Part shown: positions 49,864 through 57,143 of the stretch, piece after piece
Position numbering within the stretch: position 1 is the first letter of the stretch
Layout of the letters: every line of letters begins with the position of its first letter
Assembly (NCBI GenBank): GCA_033852075.1
Contig: JAWSVC010000010.1
Coordinates: forward strand, 1 to 64,000
Origin: QZLE01 sp033852075
GTDB taxonomy: Bacteria > Pseudomonadota > Gammaproteobacteria > QZLD01
Reading direction: 5' to 3'
DNA length: 64,000 bases
The notes under the pieces: model-generated
Told to the model about the DNA's origin: nothing
Databases searched by the model: none
What the model saw: only the letters and a program-made list of their open reading frames with translations
Position numbers and translations under genes: made by a program

Positions 49864-49968
49864 AACAAAGCAAATATCCTTTTCTAAGACACGCATAAAT
49901 ACATCCTTGTAGCTCGACTGCGGCTATCCCTGCCGCAGACGGTCTTCGAAAATGATATTGGCTTTGTT
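49864..49968. repeat. 100-bp inverted-repeat element, copy 2
   Basis: The ends AACAAAGCAAATATC and GATATTGGCTTTGTT are complementary apart from single mismatches. The core contains CACGCATAAATACATCCTTG, GCTCGACTGCGG and GACGGTCTTCG, matching the core at 43808-43906. It lies between mpl and the phosphofructokinase gene. Confidence 0.75.
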
Positions 49969-50078
49969 TAATATATATCTTTTATATAAAACCAATACTT
50001 CTAATTATATCACTTTATCCCGTAATGTTTTTTTTGTATCCTTCCCCCTTTAAATTTTCTTAATTCAAGGGGAAAAGA

Positions 50079-51338
50079 ATGGCTCCAAAGAACGCTTTTT
50101 ACGCTCAGTCTGGTGGTGTTACACCTGTTATCAATGCGTCTGCATGTGGCGTTATCCAAACGGCACAAAAATATCCGGAAAAAATAGGTAATGTTTATGC
50201 TGGTAAAAACGGAATTATTGGAGCTTTAAGAGAAGAGTTGATTGATGTTAGTACAGAATCAGCTGAAGATATAGAGGGTTTAAGATCAACTCCATCTGGT
50301 GCGTTCGGTTCTTGTCGCTATAAGCTAAAAGGCCTGGAAGATAATAAGGTTGAGTACGAAAGATTAATTGAGGTATTCAAGGCACACGATATTGGTTACT
50401 TCTTTTATAACGGTGGTGGTGACTCTCAGGATACCGCAAATAAGGTTTCACAAATTGGTGAGAAGCTTGGTTATCCACTTACCTGTATTGGTGTTCCAAA
50501 GACTATTGATAACGATCTGCCATTTACCGATTGCTGCCCAGGGTTTGGTTCGGTGGCGAAATATGTTGCGGTTTCTATGAAAGAAGCTGGCCTTGATGTT
50601 GAGTCTATGTGTGAATCGTCAACCAAGGTGTTTGTGCTTGAGGTTATGGGCAGGCACGCAGGCTGGATTGCAGCAGCTGGTGCTTTGGCAGCAGAGAATG
50701 AAGGTGACGCCCCGCATATTATTTTGTTCCCAGAAGTTAAGTTAGATAAAGAGAAGTTTCTTGCGCGCGTAGAAGAGTGCGTTAAGAAATATGGTTACTG
50801 CTGTATTGTCGCCTCTGAAGGTCTGCAGGATCAGGGTGGAAAATTCCTGGCTGATGCTGGAACCAAAGATGCATTTGGGCATGCGCAATTAGGTGGTGTG
50901 GCTCCGGTTATTGCAAATATGGTTAAAGATGCTCTTGGTTATAAATATCATTGGGCTGTTTCAGATTATCTGCAACGTGCTGCGCGCCATATAGGTTCGG
51001 CAACAGATGTTGAGCAGGCATATGCACTTGGAAAGGAAGCGGTTGAATTGGCTGTGTCGGGTAAAAATGCAGTGATGCCAACTATTGTCAGAACCAATGA
51101 CGAACCGTATCAATGGGAGCTCGGTTATGCCAATCTTTCAGATGTGGCAAATGTGGAGAAGATGGTGCCAGCTGATTATATATCTGAAGATGGTTTTGGA
51201 ATTACCGAGAAGTGTCGCAAATATCTACAGCCTTTGATAGAGGGTGAGGATTATCCTGCTTATGAGAAGGGGCTGCCAAAGTATGTGCGTTTGAAGAAGC
51301 AGCTTATCGAGCAAAAGCTTCCTAAGTTCGACGTATAA
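50079..51338 (+). CDS. Phosphofructokinase, probably pyrophosphate-dependent
   Basis: A 419-residue 6-phosphofructokinase. FYAQSGGVTPVINAS starts the nucleotide/PPi-binding domain. The motif NGGGDSQDT puts Asp (about 115) where ATP-dependent enzymes have Gly, and PKTIDND supplies Lys (about 141) before the catalytic TIDND. Both residues are the established signature of PPi-using PFKs. GFGSVAKYVAVSM and EVMGRHAGWIAAAGAL bind fructose 6-phosphate. A PPi enzyme would make the step reversible and save ATP. The AAGGGG ribosome site is good. The gene is monocistronic. Confidence 0.9.
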   Translation: MAPKNAFYAQSGGVTPVINASACGVIQTAQKYPEKIGNVYAGKNGIIGALREELIDVSTESAEDIEGLRSTPSGAFGSCRYKLKGLEDNKVEYERLIEVFKAHDIGYFFYNGGGDSQDTANKVSQIGEKLGYPLTCIGVPKTIDNDLPFTDCCPGFGSVAKYVAVSMKEAGLDVESMCESSTKVFVLEVMGRHAGWIAAAGALAAENEGDAPHIILFPEVKLDKEKFLARVEECVKKYGYCCIVASEGLQDQGGKFLADAGTKDAFGHAQLGGVAPVIANMVKDALGYKYHWAVSDYLQRAARHIGSATDVEQAYALGKEAVELAVSGKNAVMPTIVRTNDEPYQWELGYANLSDVANVEKMVPADYISEDGFGITEKCRKYLQPLIEGEDYPAYEKGLPKYVRLKKQLIEQKLPKFDV

Positions 51339-51421
51339 AGCTACTGCGCTCATAACGCTTTATTTGCTAATGAAACCGTATAAACTTTTTCCAAGTACGA
51401 AACCGTCATCCCGGACTTGAT

Positions 51422-51625
51422 CCACTACTGTCCGGGGAAATAAATTAATAGAATCAAGATGGCTGAGCGTAGCCGAAGTCTCATTGATTATATTAATTTT
51501 TCTTGTCCCTTCGGCTACGCTCAGGAATCTTGAAAAATTTTAGTCTATTTAAGCGTTGTATACCTAAAACCTTTTCATACCAATGATATCAGAAGGCTTA
51601 AATATTTTTCCCCGGACAGTAGTGG
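51422..51625 (+). mobile_element. 204-bp MITE-like element, best-preserved copy
   Basis: Perfect 19-bp terminal inverted repeats: CCACTACTGTCCGGGGAAA and TTTCCCCGGACAGTAGTGG. Internal inverted arms lie at 51463-51478 and 51509-51524. Flanks are REP words, GTCATCCCGGACTTGAT on the left and GCCTTCGCCGGTATGAC on the right, suggesting insertion into or between REPs. It has no coding capacity. Confidence 0.85.
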
Positions 51626-51678
51626 GCCTTCGCCGGTATGACGAGATATTTGGGGGTTGTTCGCAGGAAAATATGGAA

Positions 51679-51710
51679 GAAAAAAATCCCCGCCGAAGCG
51701 GGGGTTTTTC
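51679..51710 (-). terminator. Rho-independent terminator of the second secreted-protein gene
   Basis: On the minus strand CCCCGC-TTCG-GCGGGG is followed by a run of seven T. The plus strand also ends in a T-run, so it may work both ways. It lies about 30 nt after the stop codon. Confidence 0.88.
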
Positions 51711-51738
51711 ATAAACAACTTAGAGATTTAGTCTGAGA

Positions 51739-53931
51739 CTAAGGGCAATTTCCTGTTTCAAATACTCCGTCAGAAGTCTCAATTAGGGTTGCAGAACCAC
51801 CCATGAAGCTGCTGCCGAGGTATTCATCTGAACCAGTGGCATATACTGAATACCATGATTCATAAGCAACACCCATTGAGATAAGTTGACTGTATGTGCC
51901 AGAGTATTCTACACAGTCTGGCTCAACTACCTCTTCCTCTACAGTAACTGTTCGGGTTACAGAAGCGCTTAGATTACCAGAGTCAGTGGCTGTATAAGTG
52001 CAGGTGTAAGTGCCGGCTGCTTGTGTATTAACTGGGCAGTTAACAGCAGGAGTTATTGTGCCGTCTTCAGCGTCAGTTGCAGTAGCACCTGGATCGCTCC
52101 AAGTAGCGCCAAACTCAATGGTTATAGAAGCTGCACCGTTTAGAGAGATCTCTGGAGCTGTGTTGGTTGGTTGAGTGTTATCTTCCACAATTACTGTTCT
52201 GGTAGCAGTATCTGTTAAGTCACCAGAGTCAGTAGCAGTGTAAGTACAGGTGTATGTGCCAGCAGCTGCAGTAGATACATTGCAGTTAGGTACAGGAGTT
52301 AGAGTGCCATCTTCAGCATCAGTTGCAGTTGCACCGGGATCTGTGAAGGTATCGCCAACAGTTAGAGTCATCTCTGCGGCACCGTTCATAGTAACAACTG
52401 GAGCGGTATTAGTTGGCTCAATTGGCTCTTCTGGCTGAGCTTTGGTTTTCGCTTCAAGAGCTACAAAACCGATTAGCATTGCTTCTTGAGGTATTGTTGT
52501 TGAAGTATCACTGGCACCTTCTACGTGGATAAGGGTGTTTGTGGCTTCATCGGTAACGCCTTGAATGTTCATCTTAACGATATTGAAGTTTAGACCGTTT
52601 GAAACAGTTGTAACTTCAGGATAGTTTGGAAATGCTGTTCCTACCTCTGGAGCACTCAAGCCTTCGTAGATATCTTGATAGTAATAGATGTTTCCATTGC
52701 CTGATCTTGTCCATGTGTAGTCGTGACCAGTTTCATGTGCAAAGCTAGAACTTTCGCATTGTGTAACATCACCATGTCCATACTCGTCACCATCGATTGC
52801 ACCAATGTAAACGTTTACATCTTCAGATGAATCGACTGCTGCATGGTCAATTGAGATATCAAGAGCAAGTCTGCCTGCTGCTGGATAGGTGGCTTTAGAT
52901 GTTGCAAAGTCATTATTCCATGCCCATGACATACCGTCGTAGATAGAGATGGTTTTATGATCACCAGTTGGTAGAGAGTAGATTACCATTACTGAGAATG
53001 ATGCATTACCCAAACAGTCGTTGGCCCATTCACCATTGTCATTAGGGCCGGCAGGCTTGTCATATGATCTACTGCTGTCAGCTTTTCCAGCAAAGTCAGC
53101 ACGTTGTAGTCTGGTGATCTGTACTGGGATATCGCCTGATAGACCTTGGAATTGCTCAGTAAGATCAAGTCTATTGTTGTAGATTGATATACGGCTATAT
53201 GCCAATGTGCCGTATGGAGATTGGAACTTCCATGCTGTATTCATAGATCTGCTCATTGGACCAATTGATGCAGATGATGGAGTTAACGCTCCTAGGTCGT
53301 TATTTCCAATAGTAATGTTTATTTCGTTGTCAGCAATATCAGCTTCATAGTCGAAACCAAGCTCACTTCCGCTAACAGTATCAACTGTTGTATCTTGGCC
53401 GTTACTATCAATGAGGTAAGCTGAACCATAGTAATTAACCCATGCAGCTTCTACTGTAGCACCTTCTGGGATATTAACTGTTACAGCGCGAGGAAGATCT
53501 AGTGCGTCAGCTTGTTGGTCATTGCCGATATCTTTAACAAGATCAGAACCGGTAACTATTAGGTTGTAGTTTTTGCCAGAAAACTCATACAATGGATCTA
53601 ATCTGTTAGTAGTATTGCTATCAGAATAGTTTCCTACTTTTGTAACGATTTGACCACCAGCACCGTCTTCATCATCGTCATCACCACTTGTTGAGCAAGA
53701 AGTTGTTTTTTGGAAATAACCAGAAGAAGTTTCCTGAAGCATGGTAGTGTCGCCGGAAAGGCCGATGTACTCATTAGAACCATTTGTATAAACGATGGTG
53801 CTGTACATTAAAGTAGCACGACCGGCATTAACATGATTTGAGTTTGTATCTGAACCGCAATAAAGTGCGAACGATTGTGATGCAGCTAGTAGTAATGGTG
53901 CTGCCACCATTGTTTTTATCATACTCTTCAT
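51739..53931 (-). CDS. Large secreted protein, paralogue 2
   Basis: A 730-residue exported protein paralogous to 3074-5314. The signal peptide ends at about residue 22 (LLLAASQSFA). The terminal modules are almost identical to paralogue 1 (NHVNAGRATLMYST at the N-terminus; ETSDGVFETGNCP at the end). The same two Ig-like repeats of DUF5011/HYR type precede the C-terminus. The central region aligns throughout but is more diverged (for example PRAVTVNIPEGATVEAAWVN against PRTVYIDIPEGATVEAAYVN). The segment after the N-terminal module is Asp-rich. No catalytic motif is seen. The leader RNA, terminator and orientation match paralogue 1, so both are probably regulated alike. Confidence 0.72.
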   Translation of the reverse strand: MKSMIKTMVAAPLLLAASQSFALYCGSDTNSNHVNAGRATLMYSTIVYTNGSNEYIGLSGDTTMLQETSSGYFQKTTSCSTSGDDDDEDGAGGQIVTKVGNYSDSNTTNRLDPLYEFSGKNYNLIVTGSDLVKDIGNDQQADALDLPRAVTVNIPEGATVEAAWVNYYGSAYLIDSNGQDTTVDTVSGSELGFDYEADIADNEINITIGNNDLGALTPSSASIGPMSRSMNTAWKFQSPYGTLAYSRISIYNNRLDLTEQFQGLSGDIPVQITRLQRADFAGKADSSRSYDKPAGPNDNGEWANDCLGNASFSVMVIYSLPTGDHKTISIYDGMSWAWNNDFATSKATYPAAGRLALDISIDHAAVDSSEDVNVYIGAIDGDEYGHGDVTQCESSSFAHETGHDYTWTRSGNGNIYYYQDIYEGLSAPEVGTAFPNYPEVTTVSNGLNFNIVKMNIQGVTDEATNTLIHVEGASDTSTTIPQEAMLIGFVALEAKTKAQPEEPIEPTNTAPVVTMNGAAEMTLTVGDTFTDPGATATDAEDGTLTPVPNCNVSTAAAGTYTCTYTATDSGDLTDTATRTVIVEDNTQPTNTAPEISLNGAASITIEFGATWSDPGATATDAEDGTITPAVNCPVNTQAAGTYTCTYTATDSGNLSASVTRTVTVEEEVVEPDCVEYSGTYSQLISMGVAYESWYSVYATGSDEYLGSSFMGGSATLIETSDGVFETGNCP

Positions 53932-53941
53932 TTTTTTAATA

Positions 53942-54099
53942 GATGACCTTATTCATGCAATTGCTTCGGTCACCACTCCTAAGTTGCGTTATAAATTAAT
54001 TCCTGACGCACTGCATGCCAGGGTACTAACGCCATCCTTAGTTTGAGGCTTACAAAAAAGAACGCTTCCGTTAAGCCTCTTAGTTTCATCCTTGAATAA
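53942..54099 (-). ncRNA. Structured leader RNA, copy 2
   Basis: Same architecture as 5328-5475, ending 10 nt before the ATG at 53931. P1: TTATTC (54099-54094) with GAATAA (53954-53949). P2: GAGGCTTA with TAAGCCTC (54079-54072 with 54052-54045), loop AACGGAAGCG. P3: CTAAG/CTTAG and GCGTT/AACGC with a different inner hairpin CCTGGC/GTCAGG. P4: GGTGACC (53974-53968) with GGTCATC (53948-53942). Unpaired words AAGGATGAAAC, AACGGAAGCG, AAACTAAGGA and GAATAAGGTCA are kept. Confidence 0.72.
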
Positions 54100-54641
54100 A
54101 TTGGTAATTACCAATATATGGTCTAATTATGGTTGTTAGATTTATTATTTTCTAGTGAACAAGTACACATTTTACATACTTGTCATGTTGGTTTTTAAAA
54201 TTGTGACTTACGGCAAAAAAAAGTTGTAAAATAATGAGTTGTGAGTCACATTTTGGTTTTGACATTTTGTATTAATTTTGATTTGTAGCGCATTGTGCGT
54301 CGCATTTATCGCAAAACTGAGTGTTAAAATAGGCGGGTGTGCAGGCGTCTACGGCGCAAAATACCATTTGTCTAATATTTGTTTTTATTTGTCAGAAACT
54401 TTTGAAGTGGATAAAAACTCTGAGAATCAGATAACGGAATTAACTAAAATAAGCAAAAAAGTGAGGAGTAGTTCATAAGCGAGGGTAAATTTGATTGCTG
54501 ATTATTCCGAGATCTGGAATAACTACTATACTTAATTTATTGATATTGATAATAAGTTAAATGGAAAATTCAGAATGGAGCTGTTTTGGTATCATCAAAA
54601 ACTATTCTAAGTAGTATTTAATAAGAGATGTAAAAGGGAAA
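54100..54641. promoter_or_regulatory. Divergent upstream region
   Basis: These 542 bp separate leader RNA copy 2 from the GAF-GGDEF gene and must hold promoters for both. A perfect palindrome TTGGTAATTACCAA (54101-54114) adjoins the leader RNA. TGTGACT and AGTCACA (about 54204-54249) form a spaced inverted repeat. A 66-codon plus-strand frame has no ribosome site and is not called. AAAGGG precedes the ATG at 54642. Confidence 0.4.
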
Positions 54642-56417
54642 ATGACCGATTCGCAACAAAATATAGACCAGTTATCTAAATATGAGCTGCAAGCTCATGT
54701 GTCGCAGTTGCAAAAAGAACTTTTTGCAGCCAAAGAAGAGTTGGATGAGTCATTACGAACATTATCGCAAATAGAAAAAGAAAAAAATCTTTACAGAGAT
54801 ATCAGTAGGTCTAGCGGATTAGATAATCTGCTGGATATTCTTGGTTCACAGATAGAAGCGGTTCGGGGTATTGATGGTTATTTAGTTAATCTGGTTGATA
54901 CGGAACATACCTGCCTTATTTGTGAGAAGATTTGTTTACCTGAAGAATTTAAGGGAATAGAAAAAACCTATTTAAAATATAAGTTTGGTTTTGACAAGGT
55001 CGAGGCCAACGTAAAGGCGTTTGAAGAGCAAAAAGTAATTAATGTAGATAGTAGTAGTATCTCTAAATATCCAGAGACAAGAAATCGATTTGAAAGATGG
55101 AAGATGTATGGTACGGCTACGATTCCTATTTTATTTGATGATATCGGTGCGATTGGAACAGTTCAGATATTTAGTCAGACACAGCAGATATCGGAGTCAA
55201 GCATAAAAATAATTAGAGGGTGTTTGAATTTTTTCTGTAGTCAATTAAAAAACTCAATGCGTGTTGCTGAGCTGGAGAAGATGGAAGCCAGTTTTAAGAG
55301 TGCGGAGGAAGAGCAGAAAAGGTTTCTTGAGTTTATTGAGCGCGTAAACAGGTTAACCAAGGTAGATGAAGTATACGACCTATTCACCAAAGAGATGTTA
55401 AGGCGTTATGGATTTGATTTGTCCGGTATAGTTATGCTACGAGGTGATCGCCTGATTGTGCAAAAATGTACAATTATTGATGATGAATATTCAGATATTT
55501 TGGATGAATGGAATGAGTATTATAAGGATGTGAGTTTTGTTCTAGACCCGTTTGACGGGGCAACTGCAACAGCATTTTGTCAGAAAACCCACCTTATGAT
55601 TCGGGATGTAAAGGATATTATGAATCTGCCCATGTCGGATAAAGACAGGAAGGCGTTGCATATCTTAAAAACCCCAAGAACATTTTTATTTGTGCCTATA
55701 GTAAAAGATGATGAGATAGTCGGGATCTTATGGTTACTTTCTATTTCAGAAACGATTGCGATTACTGAAAATGATCTGTCGGTTCTTAAATTACTTTGTC
55801 GTTTCTTAGGCGCCGCAATAGATAATGCTCATACTTATGAAATAGTTGAGAAGCAAAGTCATAAGATTAGCGATCTTAATGCTAGTTTGGAGCAGAAGGT
55901 AATAGAGCTTAATGATCTGGCGACAAAAGACAGGCTTACTGGGTTGTTTAATTTTGGCTATTTCCAGGAAGAGTTGCAGCGTAGAATTATGGAATATCAG
56001 CGTTGCCCGGGTGAGCTATTTATGAGCCTGGTAATATGTGATATTGACCATTTCAAGAACTTCAATGATACCTATGGGCATATTGGGGGGAATATTGCGC
56101 TTAAAGATGTTTCTTCCAGAATATCTAAGCAGGCACGAGAGATGGATGTGGTATGTCGCTATGGTGGTGAAGAATTTGTAGTAATTCTACCTAAGTGCGA
56201 TCTGGAAGGTGCAAGATTATTTGCTGAAAGGGTAAGAACTTCTATAGAAAAAGATCCTGTTGAAACTGATGCTCAGTCAGTGCCGGTTACTATAAGCATT
56301 GGGTGCTCAAGTTATAATCCTGACGAGACGATGTCGGAATTTATTAATAGGGCAGACGAGGCCTTGTATAGAGCGAAAGAGATGGGGCGTAATCGCGTAG
56401 AGATAGCCGACGAATAA
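54642..56417 (+). CDS. GAF-GAF diguanylate cyclase
   Basis: A 591-residue cytoplasmic signalling protein. A coiled coil spans about 7-50, the first GAF-like domain about 55-200 and the second about 225-400. A linker helix leads to a C-terminal GGDEF domain (ATKDRLTGLFNFGYFQEELQ, CDIDHFKNFNDTYGHIGGN, CRYGGEEFVVILPKC). REMD five residues before GGEEF is an intact inhibitory I-site. It should produce cyclic di-GMP in response to an unknown ligand. The GAF region is paralogous to those of the two histidine kinases downstream, which implies domain shuffling within this locus. Confidence 0.88.
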   Translation: MTDSQQNIDQLSKYELQAHVSQLQKELFAAKEELDESLRTLSQIEKEKNLYRDISRSSGLDNLLDILGSQIEAVRGIDGYLVNLVDTEHTCLICEKICLPEEFKGIEKTYLKYKFGFDKVEANVKAFEEQKVINVDSSSISKYPETRNRFERWKMYGTATIPILFDDIGAIGTVQIFSQTQQISESSIKIIRGCLNFFCSQLKNSMRVAELEKMEASFKSAEEEQKRFLEFIERVNRLTKVDEVYDLFTKEMLRRYGFDLSGIVMLRGDRLIVQKCTIIDDEYSDILDEWNEYYKDVSFVLDPFDGATATAFCQKTHLMIRDVKDIMNLPMSDKDRKALHILKTPRTFLFVPIVKDDEIVGILWLLSISETIAITENDLSVLKLLCRFLGAAIDNAHTYEIVEKQSHKISDLNASLEQKVIELNDLATKDRLTGLFNFGYFQEELQRRIMEYQRCPGELFMSLVICDIDHFKNFNDTYGHIGGNIALKDVSSRISKQAREMDVVCRYGGEEFVVILPKCDLEGARLFAERVRTSIEKDPVETDAQSVPVTISIGCSSYNPDETMSEFINRADEALYRAKEMGRNRVEIADE

Positions 56418-56536
56418 TTCGCTATATTCTCATCAATACAAAATCATGCTCCTCTGGGCAGAACCTTCTAAATAGGCTATTCTCGCTATTTTCTTATATT
56501 TTGAGATTTTCAGGTTAAACAAGGAAGGGAAAAGCA

Positions 56537-56917
56537 GTGAAAGAAATAATCAAAACCGATAAAGCGCCAGAGGCAATTGGAACTTATTCACAGGCAATTA
56601 AGGTTAATGATACAGTGTATATATCCGGGCAGATTGGATTGGTTCCGGAAACCATGGAAATGATTACTGGGGATATCGAGGCGGAAATCAAACAGGTATT
56701 TGCTAATATTGCAGCTATTTGCGCAGCGGCAGGGGGCGATCTTAGCAAGATTGTTAAATTAACCGTGTTGCTAACCGATCTTGGCAATTTTGCTTTAATC
56801 AATGAGATTATGAACTCTATTTTTTCACAACCTTACCCAGCGCGTGCAGCGTATGAGGTTGCTGGTCTGCCTAAAGGTGGCAATGTAGAGATCGAGGCAA
56901 TAATGGTGTTAGATTAA
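56537..56917 (+). CDS. ridA: RidA reactive enamine/imine deaminase
   Basis: A 126-residue RidA (YjgF/YER057c) protein that hydrolyses 2-aminoacrylate-type enamines formed by PLP enzymes. Motifs: APEAIGTYSQAIKVNDTVYI, SGQIGLVPETMEM, FANIAAICAAAGGDLSKIVK, FSQPYPARAAYEVAGLP and GGNVEIEAIMV. The catalytic Arg in the PARAAYEV segment is present. It starts at GTG 56537 with a GGAAGGG site. It separates two signalling genes without obvious functional linkage. Confidence 0.95.
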   Translation: MKEIIKTDKAPEAIGTYSQAIKVNDTVYISGQIGLVPETMEMITGDIEAEIKQVFANIAAICAAAGGDLSKIVKLTVLLTDLGNFALINEIMNSIFSQPYPARAAYEVAGLPKGGNVEIEAIMVLD

Positions 56918-57096
56918 TTACTAAATTTTTAAGTTTTTTGTTTTTAATATTATTAACCTGGCAATAATGATTGTCGGGTTAATAATGCGGTATAGGGATG
57001 TACCAAGTTATTAGACGCTTAGTATTGATTGCGACCATAAGTGAAAATGTGGTCTAGATTAAGGTATTAGATCAAATTATCTGGTTATATTAGTAC

Positions 57097-57102
57097 TATA
57101 AT
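57097..57102 (+). promoter_or_regulatory. -10 box of the first GAF histidine kinase
   Basis: TATAAT ends exactly 42 nt before the ATG. The flanking words CTATAATTA and GATAATACTA are shared with the promoter of the next kinase gene, so the promoter was duplicated with the gene. The -35 is unclear. Confidence 0.55.
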
Positions 57103-57143
57103 TATAAGAACAGTATAAATAGTTAGAGGACTAGATAATACTA

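Larger units (their letters stand above)
51339..51738. other. Gap with MITE, REP words and terminator
   Basis: This 400-bp gap consists of a REP half-site, a full 204-bp MITE (51422-51625), another REP half-site and the terminator of the downstream minus-strand gene. No gene is present. Confidence 0.7.

Noticed and set aside
49792..49896. N-terminal extension of mpl by 35 codons
   Set aside because: The extension translates a REP hairpin and part of the 100-bp foldback element and is absent from the Mpl family; the true start is 49791.
54278..54478. 66-codon plus-strand frame
   Set aside because: It has a weak start, no ribosome site and no similarity to known families; it lies in a promoter region.
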